From the NCBI RefSeq assembly GCF_003309065.1, contig NZ_POAF01000004.1:62001-126000 (forward strand): a stretch of 64,000 nucleotides of DNA, in the 5' to 3' direction. Both the position numbers and the translations under genes were made by a program. Below the pieces are notes generated by a model. The model saw nothing but the letters and a program-made list of their open reading frames with translations, ran no database searches and had not been told where the DNA came from. This document shows, in pieces, positions 21,301-30,166 of this stretch. How positions within the stretch are numbered: the first letter of the stretch is position 1; every line of letters starts with the position of its first letter. The stretch is from Glutamicibacter soli (lineage in GTDB: Bacteria; Actinomycetota; Actinomycetes; Actinomycetales; Micrococcaceae).

Positions 21301-22769
21301 ACGAGAATCCTGGAAATGAGATGGCCGATCTTCTTCGGGCTGTCATTCAACGTGTCCGCGAATGTCCAGGCATCTGGAGGTACGAACTCTACCAAGTTCT
21401 GGCCACGAAGTTTCCGACCGCATTCAGCCAACTGAATCGCGGGGGAAGAACTGGCGCCTTGGTTTAATCCTGCCTCTGAATCGGTCAGAGCGAGTTCTAC
21501 TATCGGCCACTCGAGGTTTGCTTTACGTACTGCTGCCCAACCTAAAACCAGAATGTGCAGTGCATGATTGCCGCTAAAGTGATTCCGGGTGGAGACCTAT
21601 CAATTGCCCGGATCGTCGAGCGGGCATCGCCTGCTGAATTCGCCCGACTCGATAATTATCGTGCCCATGCTTCTTCGAGGAAAAGGCCATGAAGACTGCA
21701 ACGTGGTGCCGATCGCATTGCTTGTACGGGTTCGTTCTTGAGTTTGGCAGTTTCTAATACGAAAGTGATGCCACCGAATCTTGATGTTGGGTCGGGGAAC
21801 GACTTTAGATATGAGCTTCGGTGGCCAGGCGGGTGCTGATTTGAGATGGACTATGAACAGAAGGAACGAAGCCAGAACGGTCTAGATCGGATCTACTTGC
21901 CATGCATATTTGAACCCCAACGTATCCCGTTCGTGCTCAATAGTTTTGCCCTCAATGTTCCTTGTCGCACGCACAGGCTCGTGAAGAGCGATCTGCGACG
22001 CCTGAGTGCTTCAGCAGCTGTTCCACTGGCAATGGAGTCTGAAATGCCGGCAGAAAGGCACACAGGCAAGCTGAGGAAGCTGCTGCGGAAGTCGACCTAC
22101 GTGGAGCTCTCCGTTGTTATTCCTGCGGGTAATTTCCGGATTCCATTCGATTCGGCATCATTTTTTGGTTCGGTCAAAGATAGGGGAATTCTGCTTCAAG
22201 GAGTAGACGGTACCTATGGTCCATGCGGCTGGCTTCGGCTGTGTACGGTAGGTCAAGTCCGTGGGACGAATGCTTCCACACTGAACGGTCTTGCTCACCG
22301 GAGGTCATAAGATTGGATCTTTCCGAGCGGCCACCAATGACTGTAAGCTGGTTGCCCTCTGCTATGCAAGGGATCTGCAAGCCACCATGCGGCTGGCTCC
22401 GCGACGTCTTCGCAGCTGCGGTGGTATTGGCGACTGCACCCGACGGCAACGCGTGAGGAGGGACCCAGCAGCTTGCCGGCGGCTGCGTAGCCTTCAGGGG
22501 CCGATGGACTGCCCCTGAAACGATGTCTTTGAATGTCGGTAGCGGGACGGAGTTGGGGCTCGTGATTTTGCCTGCGCAGTACGTGAAGCTTGTGGGACGT
22601 CCCCGGCGCGGTTTGCACATGCAGTCCGTCTCGACACCCTTCTTTAAGGGATCGGGGGAGCGATTGACCTTCGCCGGGCCACTCCTAATCCCCGTGGCAT
22701 TCACTCGCGCTGCTCGGCACTGGCCACTGTTCCGAACGCAGGCTCTCTGTCGTTGTTGGGAGCAGAGCA

Positions 22770-22785
22770 TGTTTCACGTGAAACA
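22770..22785. other. parS: parS site 5
   Basis: Perfect TGTTTCACGTGAAACA, first of a second cluster 4.4 kb beyond site 4. Confidence 0.95.
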
Positions 22786-22824
22786 ACGCGGCGAAGTGCC
22801 AGTGCAGGCTAGCCCTCGGCGCGA

Positions 22825-22840
22825 AGTTTCACGTGGAACA
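22825..22840. other. degenerate parS site
   Basis: AGTTTCACGTGGAACA differs from parS at positions 1 and 12. The central CACGTG is intact. Confidence 0.6.
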
Positions 22841-22875
22841 TCACCAGTGCTGTAGCACCGGTCTGTTTCGACTCA

Positions 22876-22891
22876 TGTTTCACGTGAAACA
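22876..22891. other. parS: parS site 6
   Basis: Perfect 16-bp parS. Confidence 0.95.
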
Positions 22892-22955
22892 GATCCACGG
22901 AAGCAGCTTCGTCGAGTGTAGGCCTCATGCACCAATAGGGTATCGTGCGCGATCA

Positions 22956-22971
22956 TGTTTCACGTGAAACA
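22956..22971. other. parS: parS site 7
   Basis: Perfect 16-bp parS, 80 bp from site 6. Confidence 0.95.
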
Positions 22972-24492
22972 GTACATGGGGAATGGCCTGTCGGTGGGAA
23001 CGAAAAGGGGTCCGGTCAACACGCACAGATGCATTCGACCCGCTCCTGCGAACACTTGAAATATGTGAATGATGCGAAGTGCGAGCGTCAATCAGGGGAG
23101 TGGGCAGTATCCGAAGAAACGCGTATCTGCAGCCCAGTCTACGAGTCGCAGAACGCAGGACAACCTTGAACTACCTCCTGGCGGCGTAAAGCCACACGCC
23201 TGGGCTGCAGAGAGGAATGGGTGGTATTCGCGAGCATGAATGCCATGCCAATGGCTAGAAACGCCTTTCAGCAGTGAGCCGTGAATTAGTACAGCGAACG
23301 AATCCACCTACTCCAACTGCACCACTGTCGCTGCGAGTATGCCAGCGTGCTGAAGAGGAACTCAACGACGATTTCGATATTTCGCAGTGACGACTATGTT
23401 CGAGCAGCAGGTAGGAACTTGCGTCCGGTTGAATAGATTGATTGATGAAAGGTGCCGGCAAGGTGGCTATGCGGGTGCCGTTGAGCCTGGAATTGCAACG
23501 GTGTTGGCGACAGGTGCCGGAACCCCCATGGGGCGCTGGCCAGGGATGCAAGTGCGTTCGCGTTTATTGAGGAGAACAGCGAAGGACTAGCAAGTTTTCA
23601 CTTCGGGGCGACCGTGAACTCTTGGGCGGCAATTGTCTTTACCAAAAATGCTGTGTGCTGATGAAGCCTGCATTCTGCACGCGTCGCCGGGCCAGAACAA
23701 ATCTTTGCCACCGCTCGACGGGCGCATCGGGCAATCTTCGGTCCGACGAGCTGCGGGGTGCCAAGTATGTGAACTCGGCGTTGAGTCATCAGGTACCGAC
23801 GCAATTACGCTGAGGATTCCAGGCTTGGGCGCGCCATGAATGACTAAGCTTCGGTAGCGCATGCTCAAAGTTAACAAGTTCCGGGTCCAGAACGATTTCG
23901 TCTTGCCGCCTGAAGAGTTCCCGCTTTCTTTCAATTGTGTTCCAGCGATATGGGGTGGTGCAGGTTGGCTGTCGAGGCCGGCGCAACGGCTTAGTGTGGT
24001 TGGATGAAGTCGTTAGCTGGTTTACGGGCCGGACTTGGAGCCTCGGATCATTGCCGCCGGGAATGGCGGCAGGAAGGCATTGATACGGATCGTTCACGTC
24101 GCTGGACGGGGCATCGTCTCAACGTGATGGGAATTGATAGCTCGCGGCCTCCAGTAGTATCCGATCCAGCGCAATCGGCATCCTGCCGGTTCGCGACCAG
24201 AACATTGCGATTCTCGTGGATTCGGTTACCTGAGTATCGCAGCCGACGACCAGAACGTCCTGCGCAACTGGCGGATGAAGTTCTGGCCGCCTTTGGTGAA
24301 AGCCTGCCCCAACCGCTTACGGTTATGAACAGTTGGCAGGACACCAACGCGAGCTCCACGAACATTTTGGTGTCGCTGAATCAAAAACAATCGCATGAAT
24401 ATGTTTATCTGGAATGATGCGCAGAACGCGTCCAGGATCGAACACCATGCCGACTCTAACAAGAGGTAGGGGCAGTTGCGAACCCTTTGAAC

Positions 24493-24531
24493 AAAAAAGT
24501 GGTGCGGCGGGAACAAATCCCGCCGCACCAC
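24493..24531 (-). terminator. terminator of trxB-trxA
   Basis: A perfect 14-bp stem, GTGGTGCGGCGGGA (24499-24512) with TCCCGCCGCACCAC (24518-24531), is followed on the minus strand by TTTTTT (24493-24498). It lies 19 bp past the trxA stop. Confidence 0.92.
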
Positions 24532-24550
24532 TCAAGATGCCGAGTACTGG

Positions 24551-24874
24551 CTACAGGTAGGCTGCAAATTCCTTCTCGATGACAGCCTTAGGCTTGGCAC
24601 CCAAGGAGGACGCTACGTGCTCGCCGTTCTGGAACACGAACATGGCCGGAATGGAGGTAATCCCGTACTTGGCGGAAAGTGCCTGGTTCTCGTCGATGTT
24701 CAGCTTAACGACGGTGACCTTTTCAGCGTGCTCTTCAGCGATCTGGTCCAGGATCGGGCCGAGCTGGCGGCATGGACCGCACCATTCTGCCCAGAAGTCC
24801 ACGATGACCGGCTTGTCGGATTCCAGAACCTCTGCCTGGAACGTTGCTTCGGTAACTGCTTTAGCGTTGCTCAT
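24551..24874 (-). CDS. trxA: thioredoxin
   Basis: The 107-residue cytoplasmic disulfide reductase has active site WAEWCGPCRQL and the cis-proline motif TSIPAMFVFQNGE, in a complete thioredoxin fold. The start ATG 24874 is chosen because AAAGGGG lies 9 bp upstream; a TTG at 24883 would overlap that site. It lies 24 bp downstream of trxB, which encodes its reductase, so the two form an operon. Confidence 0.97.
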   Translation of the reverse strand: MSNAKAVTEATFQAEVLESDKPVIVDFWAEWCGPCRQLGPILDQIAEEHAEKVTVVKLNIDENQALSAKYGITSIPAMFVFQNGEHVASSLGAKPKAVIEKEFAAYL

Positions 24875-24898
24875 GAGATGCAACCCCTTTCTGAGGAA

Positions 24899-25867
24899 TT
24901 AGTTTGCGGCTTCTGCCGGGGTCTTGACGTTGGCCAGGAAGTGCTCGACATCCTGCGCTGCTGCGCAGCCGGAGCCGGCAGCAGTGATGGCCTGACGGTA
25001 GGTGGAGTCGATGACGTCGCCTGCGGCGAACACGCCTGGCAGCGAAGTCTTGGAGCTGCGTCCGTCGACGGCGATGGTGCCCTCTGCAGTTAGCTCAAGC
25101 TGGTTCTTGACCAGATCCACGCGGGGGTCGTTACCGATGGCTACGAAGACGCCGGTGACGTCCAAGGTGGACTCTTCTCCGGTGTTACGGTTCTTGACAA
25201 CCAGCCCGTTGACCTTGTCCTCGCCGTTGATGCCGACAACCTCAGAGTCCCAGACGAACTCGATCTTCTCGTGCGCCAGGGCACGGTCAGCCATGATCTT
25301 GGAAGCGCGCAGTTCGCTGCGGCGGTGCACGACGATGACCTTGGAAGCGAACTTGGTCAGGAACAGCGCCTCTTCCATGGCTGAGTCGCCACCGCCGATC
25401 ACGGCGATGGTCTGTTCGCGGAAGAAGAAGCCATCGCAGGTAGCGCACCAGGAAACGCCGTGTCCGGACAGGCGCTTCTCGTCCGCCAGTCCCAGCTCGC
25501 GGTAAGCGGATCCGGTGGAAACGATGATGGCACGGGCACGGTACACAGTGCCGTCGGCCAGCGAGAGGGTCTTGATCTCGCCCTCGAGATTCATCTCGGT
25601 CACATCGTCGAAGAGGATCTCGGCGCCGAAGCGCTCAGCCTGCTGCTGCATGTTGTCCATCAGGTCCGGGCCCATGATGCCCTGCGGGAAGCCCGGGAAG
25701 TTCTCCACGTCCGTGGTGTTCATCAGCTCGCCACCGGCGGTTACGGAACCTGCAATCACCAGGGGATTCAGGTTTGCTCGCGCGGTGTAGATCGCAGCGG
25801 TGTAACCGGCAGGGCCGGAACCCACGATGATTACGTCGCGGATTTCATCGTTCTGTACTGAAGTCAC
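24899..25867 (-). CDS. trxB: thioredoxin reductase
   Basis: The 322-residue low-molecular-weight NADPH-thioredoxin reductase has FAD motif [18 protein letters not shown], redox centre CATC in [16 protein letters not shown] motif [16 protein letters not shown] and the second FAD motif [20 protein letters not shown]. It transfers electrons from NADPH to TrxA, encoded directly downstream. Confidence 0.97.
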   Translation of the reverse strand: MTSVQNDEIRDVIIVGSGPAGYTAAIYTARANLNPLVIAGSVTAGGELMNTTDVENFPGFPQGIMGPDLMDNMQQQAERFGAEILFDDVTEMNLEGEIKTLSLADGTVYRARAIIVSTGSAYRELGLADEKRLSGHGVSWCATCDGFFFREQTIAVIGGGDSAMEEALFLTKFASKVIVVHRRSELRASKIMADRALAHEKIEFVWDSEVVGINGEDKVNGLVVKNRNTGEESTLDVTGVFVAIGNDPRVDLVKNQLELTAEGTIAVDGRSSKTSLPGVFAAGDVIDSTYRQAITAAGSGCAAAQDVEHFLANVKTPAEAAN

Positions 25868-25892
25868 GGGGGTAGAACCCTTTCATTCTTAT

Positions 25893-25942
25893 AATGCGAG
25901 GTGGATAGCGAGGGCTTACCTCACTATCCACCTCAACGCATT
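25893..25942 (-). terminator. hairpin between the pseudokinase-like gene and trxB
   Basis: GAGGTGGATAG (25898-25908) pairs with CTATCCACCTC (25924-25934), extended by AATGCG/CGCATT with a small bulge. No clear T run follows on the minus strand, so it could be a weak terminator or an RNA processing hairpin. Confidence 0.5.
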
Positions 25943-25967
25943 GCTTTGGTAAAAAATTCCGCGCGTG

Positions 25968-27632
25968 TTACTTGGCGGAGAACTCGCCGATCTGCAGGCC
26001 GTACGGACGATCAGGATTGGCTCCCGAGGCCCGCCGAGGCAGATCGGTGACATTCAGGAAGATGTACTGGCCTTCCATGAAGTCCTTGTCCCCATCCTTG
26101 ACCGGTACCGTGACCGACGGCCCGGAGAAGGAACCCTTGGCCACGGACGTGGCGCTGCCCAGATCATCCGAGCTGCCCACGAGAATTTCGTAGGCGCCAC
26201 CGGTGGCGTTCAGGCCGTCCAGCGAGATCTCGGAAACAGCCGACTTCTCTTCAAGTTCGAGGATGAAAACCATGTTCGAGGCGAATCCGCCGAAGTTTCC
26301 TGTGGTGTACGAGAAGGACTTGTAGCTGCTCGAGGCGTTGCCGTCAGTCATCTTCGACAAGGTATCGTCGGTTGCCGAGTTCAATTCCTGGTTGCCCGGA
26401 ACCAGTCGTGAGACGTCGGCGATGGCCGGTGCCGGCAGCGATGGAGCCTCGGATTCCTCAGGGGTCTTGGACTCACCCGGGGTGGTTGGAGCTTCGCTGG
26501 TGGTCGTGGCGCCGTTGTTTTCGGCCACGTTGTCCTTGTCGCCACCCAGGAAGTTGAAGGCGAAGACCACACCGATGACCAGGACGATCACCAGTACGGC
26601 GCCGACCAGCAGGCGGGTGCCGCGTGAGGTGCTCTCCTCGTCGTCCACCTGCTCGACGTCCTGATTCTGCACCGGGGCGTTCTTGGCCGCTGCCGGGAAG
26701 GTTGAGGCCTTGGATGCAGCAGCACCGGCTGCGACGCCGGCAGCCGCCGCTGCGGCCTTCTTCTTGGCGTCGTTCGAGGCGGCGGCAGGCTTGGGCTGCT
26801 GGGCCTTAGGCTGCTGCTTCTGCTGCTGGGGCCTGGATTCTTCAGGTTTGGTCTTGGAAGCCTGGCCCTTGGACTGTGCCGCGGCGGCCAAGGCAGCTGT
26901 CGCGGTGACGTTGGGCTCGTCCTTGTCATCCAGCCGGGTCACCTTCGGCTTGGAAGCCCCGGGCTGCGCCGGAGCCATCGGAGTGGCGGCAGTCGGAGGC
27001 ACCTGGGCGTTGGGAGCGGTCTGGTCGTCGGCTTCTGCCGGCGCCTCAGCCTGCTGGTAGTCGTCCTGCTGGTAGTCCGAGTCGTCGTAGACGTCCTCGG
27101 CAGGCTGCTGGTTCTTCTTGCCGAAGCGGTTCTTGAAACCGGCGAAACCGTTGGACAGCGCGGTGCCGACCTTGCCCTGCTGCTCGGGAGCGTCCTCGTA
27201 GCGCAGGTTCTCGTAGTACTCGGCGTCGTCTTCGTAAGTCTGGGGGACGGATTGGCGTGATTCGCCGAAGATCTCGGTACCCAAGGTGTCGGTGAAGAAC
27301 GGTTCCACGTACGGGGCGTCGTCCGTTTCCAGCACCAGGTCCAGCATGTCCGAGGAGCGGGCCACGTTGGCGACCAGATAGGTCTGATTCGAATCGGTGA
27401 TGCCCAAATCCAGGACCTGGACGTTGGCCGTACGTTCGCCCATGGCGATTTCACGGGCGCTGGTGGCCAGCTGGGAGGAATTGTGAACCGATGCCACCAT
27501 GATGCTCACCGCGCGGTTGAGCACCTGATCGATGCCGCTCAGGACCAGATCGCCTTCTGCGGACGACAAGACGGTCTCGGTGACCTGGTAACGGCCGCTG
27601 AGAACGGAGCCGACATCGATTGGCTGCGACAC
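25968..27632 (-). CDS. pseudokinase-like membrane protein with C-terminal discoidin-type domain
   Basis: I place the start at GTG 27632, six bases after GGAG; ATG 27638 and TTG 27644 are alternatives. The product is about 554 residues. Residues 1-100 (VLSGRYQVTETVLSSAEGDL, then AREIAMG) recall the N-lobe of a Ser/Thr kinase but the catalytic lobe is absent. A long acidic, Gln/Pro/Ala-rich stretch follows to about 325. A single membrane span (LLVGAVLVIVLVIGVVFAFN) lies near residue 345, then an extracellular C-terminal domain of about 160 residues. In mycobacteria MviN carries a fused pseudokinase and a discoidin-like extracellular domain that bind FhaA to control lipid II flipping. This separate protein just downstream of murJ fits the same role, by inference. 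Confidence 0.7.
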   Translation of the reverse strand: MSQPIDVGSVLSGRYQVTETVLSSAEGDLVLSGIDQVLNRAVSIMVASVHNSSQLATSAREIAMGERTANVQVLDLGITDSNQTYLVANVARSSDMLDLVLETDDAPYVEPFFTDTLGTEIFGESRQSVPQTYEDDAEYYENLRYEDAPEQQGKVGTALSNGFAGFKNRFGKKNQQPAEDVYDDSDYQQDDYQQAEAPAEADDQTAPNAQVPPTAATPMAPAQPGASKPKVTRLDDKDEPNVTATAALAAAAQSKGQASKTKPEESRPQQQKQQPKAQQPKPAAASNDAKKKAAAAAAGVAAGAAASKASTFPAAAKNAPVQNQDVEQVDDEESTSRGTRLLVGAVLVIVLVIGVVFAFNFLGGDKDNVAENNGATTTSEAPTTPGESKTPEESEAPSLPAPAIADVSRLVPGNQELNSATDDTLSKMTDGNASSSYKSFSYTTGNFGGFASNMVFILELEEKSAVSEISLDGLNATGGAYEILVGSSDDLGSATSVAKGSFSGPSVTVPVKDGDKDFMEGQYIFLNVTDLPRRASGANPDRPYGLQIGEFSAK

Positions 27633-27761
27633 GTGCATCTCCAAGGGGTTGGTTTGCGGTTCGATGGCAGTGAGGCACCGCCATCTGCCATGTTACCTGC
27701 CGAGGTCCGTGGATTGGTGCCTATTCGGGCAGAATCACCGTGGTTCTTCGCGGTGTCTGCG

Positions 27762-29519
27762 CTACCGCTTGAGTCCCGGGATTCGGCGCAGCAGGGGGCC
27801 CAGGAACCCGTCCAGTTCAGGAACCTTGGTCTTGTAGAGCAAACCGATGAAGACCACGGCCATGACGCCGCCCACGACGACCACCGTGATGATGGCGGTG
27901 ATCAGCGAGTCGTAGGCGAATCCGAAGTTGAAACCGCCCATGAGCCACAGCACCAGACAGCCCACCAGGGCTGAAACGGTGGCCATCCAGCCGATGCGCA
28001 CGTAGGTGTCGATGACCCCGGTGATGCCGTAGTCGCCGTACCGGCATTTGACCAGGTAGTGCGTGCCGATCGCGCCGAGCACGTTGGTCAGGCCGTAGAT
28101 GAACGCGATGGCGGAGGCGATGTGCAGCGGGTCGACCACGGCGGCCGCGGTGAACGCGAGCACCAGGCCCAGGGCGGCGGTGGCCGTCTGGATCAGCATC
28201 GGGGTGCGGGTGTCCTCGTCGGCGAAGAACACGCGCAGCATGAAGAACTGCAGGGACTTGAACGGCAGGCCCAGCGCGGTCAGCACCAGCAGCTGGCCCA
28301 GCGCACCGGCGGCCTGCGCGGCGTACTCGGAGTTGCCGGCGAACAGGCGTCCCAGCGGGCCGGCGAGCACGATGAAGACCAGCGTGCAGAAGACGATGGG
28401 AATCGCGGTCGAACGCATGCCCTGGCTGAGCAGGCCGCCGACGTCCTTGCGGCGGTTCTCATGGAAGGCGCGGGTGAAGTCATTGAACAGCACGGTGGCG
28501 ACGGTCAGCGCGAACAGCGAGTGCGGCAGCACGGTGATCAGCTGCGAGGTGTTCAGCGCGTACTCGCCGGCCACGGAGGCAGCCTGTTCGGGAGGCAGCT
28601 CGGTACGCGCCGCGGTCGCGGCGGAGACGATCTTTGAGTACAGCAGCGAGGAGACGTTGCCGATGACCATGGCGGCCAAGGTCCAGATGGCCAGCTTGCC
28701 CACGTGTCGCAGTCCCATGCCGCGCCAAGAGAAATCGAGCTTGAGCTTCAGCCCGGTCTTCTTCAGGGGCCACAGCAGCACAACCGACTGCATCACGATG
28801 CCCAACGTCGCTCCGCCGGCCAGCCAGATGGTTTTGCCGGTGGTCCAGGTATCCATCGGGTCGCCGGAGGAGTAGGCACCGAAGGTGATGATGAATGCGC
28901 CGATGACCAGCAGCTGGATGATGTTGTTGACCGCAGGGGCCCACATGAACGCCGCGAACCTGCCGTGGGCGTTGAGCACCTGACCGAGCACCGCGTACAG
29001 GCCGTAGAAGAAGACCTGCGGCAGCGACCAGTAGGCGAAGGCCGTGCCCAGCACGATCATCGGCTCGGTCCAGTTGTGGGTCAATGCCACGATCAGGGGC
29101 CTGGCGCACAGCGTGAGGATCACGGCCATCGCGCCCATGACAACCATCGTGAGGGTGATGAGCTTGGAGGTGTAGGCGGCGCCCCGGTCCGCGGCCTTGG
29201 AGGCCTTGATCAGCTGTGGGATCAGCACCACGTTGAAGATGCCGCCGGCCAGCAGCATGAAGATGATCGTCGGGATGACGTTCGCCTTCTCGAAGATGTC
29301 CGCCACCGAGGTCACCGAGCCAATGGCCATGGCCAGCAGCGCCGTGCGCACGAAGCCCAGGATTCGGGACACCAGGGTGCCCGAGGCCATCAGGGCATAG
29401 ACCTTCGACCTGGAACCGCCGGAGGCGGCCGGGGTCTTGGCTGCCGGTTCGGGAACCATTTCCAAAGCTCCGGTTACCGGGTGGTCGGAGCCCTGAAAGG
29501 AATTAGGAACCTGAGACAT
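27762..29519 (-). CDS. murJ: lipid II flippase MurJ (MviN)
   Basis: The 585-residue polytopic membrane protein of the MVF family flips lipid II across the membrane for peptidoglycan synthesis. Family segments include GTLVSRILGFVRTALLAMAI, FEKANVIPTIIFMLLAGGIF and the later PIVFCTLVFIVLAGPLGRLF, with about 14 hydrophobic helices. A polar N-terminal tail of about 38 residues precedes the first helix. The start overlaps the end of the Nudix gene by 17 bp. The regulatory pseudokinase domain found fused in mycobacterial MviN is encoded separately 117 bp downstream. Confidence 0.93.
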   Translation of the reverse strand: MSQVPNSFQGSDHPVTGALEMVPEPAAKTPAASGGSRSKVYALMASGTLVSRILGFVRTALLAMAIGSVTSVADIFEKANVIPTIIFMLLAGGIFNVVLIPQLIKASKAADRGAAYTSKLITLTMVVMGAMAVILTLCARPLIVALTHNWTEPMIVLGTAFAYWSLPQVFFYGLYAVLGQVLNAHGRFAAFMWAPAVNNIIQLLVIGAFIITFGAYSSGDPMDTWTTGKTIWLAGGATLGIVMQSVVLLWPLKKTGLKLKLDFSWRGMGLRHVGKLAIWTLAAMVIGNVSSLLYSKIVSAATAARTELPPEQAASVAGEYALNTSQLITVLPHSLFALTVATVLFNDFTRAFHENRRKDVGGLLSQGMRSTAIPIVFCTLVFIVLAGPLGRLFAGNSEYAAQAAGALGQLLVLTALGLPFKSLQFFMLRVFFADEDTRTPMLIQTATAALGLVLAFTAAAVVDPLHIASAIAFIYGLTNVLGAIGTHYLVKCRYGDYGITGVIDTYVRIGWMATVSALVGCLVLWLMGGFNFGFAYDSLITAIITVVVVGGVMAVVFIGLLYKTKVPELDGFLGPLLRRIPGLKR

Positions 29520-30042
29520 ACTTCGTTAGAACCTCGCGTGCCAGTTCTGCAATCCGGCGCTCATTGGGGAAGGACAGGCGTTTGCCCAGGGCATCGAGCG
29601 GCACCCAGGCAACATCCACGGCTTCGTGATCGGGATCGTTCTCGATGGTCAGATGCCCGCCGGTGGCTTCCAGTAGGAAATGGTGCACGGTCTTGTGCAC
29701 CCGATAATTCGTCACGGTGAACCAGTAGTCAACCGAACCTAGGGGTGCGAGGATCTGCCCGGCGATGCCGGTTTCCTCCTCGATTTCGCGGATGGCCGCT
29801 TCCTCGTTGGTTTCTTCGCCTTCCGGGTGGCCCTTGGGCAGGCACCATTCAAGGCGTCCGCCACGGTTGTAGCGCGCGATGATCGCCACCGGAAAATCCG
29901 GTTTCTCGAAGTCGATGACGATGCCTCCGGAGGAGACTTCCTCGACGGTTGGCAGACTCGTGTGACCGCCAGTTGCCTGCGCGCGGGCCATTGACGCAGT
30001 CAACGGCGTGCGCTTTGGGGCAGACGGGATCGGTCGGTTCAT
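29503..30042 (-). CDS. Nudix hydrolase
   Basis: The 179-residue protein has the Nudix box in full: GHPEGEETNEEAAIREIEEE followed by TGI, matching GX5EX7REUXEEXGU. An N-terminal extension of about 35 residues precedes it. The family hydrolyses nucleoside diphosphate derivatives; the segment EWCLPKGHPE is seen in Ap4A- or ADP-ribose-type enzymes. Gene order Nudix-murJ is common in actinobacteria, next to the divergent CCA-adding enzyme. The substrate cannot be told from sequence. Confidence 0.88.
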   Translation of the reverse strand: MNRPIPSAPKRTPLTASMARAQATGGHTSLPTVEEVSSGGIVIDFEKPDFPVAIIARYNRGGRLEWCLPKGHPEGEETNEEAAIREIEEETGIAGQILAPLGSVDYWFTVTNYRVHKTVHHFLLEATGGHLTIENDPDHEAVDVAWVPLDALGKRLSFPNERRIAELAREVLTKYVSGS

Positions 30043-30166
30043 GAATCCACTCTATCTAGAAAGTGCCCTCCTTCGCCTTATCGACGTGGGCAAGTAAGTG
30101 ATCTCGCTGGCAATGTCACTGATTTTTGAAGCAAACTCGCGGGATTTCTGGCACGCTTAAGGAACT

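Larger units (their letters stand above)
18265..24492. other. 6.2-kb gene-free region carrying two parS clusters
   Basis: I find no credible gene between parB and the trxA terminator. Open frames are short (under about 200 codons), occur in all frames, lack good ribosome binding sites and show no recognisable motif. Base composition is lower in GC than the flanking genes (a sampled 60-bp line at 19021 is 53% GC). Codon-position bias is not evident. Six parS or parS-like sites lie near its left (18288, 18342) and centre-right (22770-22971). It may be a decayed ancestral gene block or a maintained centromere spacer. The 14-mer CCATGCGGCTGGCT occurs twice, at about 22222 and 22386. Confidence 0.6.

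Noticed and set aside
22174-22770. A 198-codon minus-strand frame in the gene desert
   Set aside because: No motif, no good start site, Cys/Arg/Pro-rich random-like composition.
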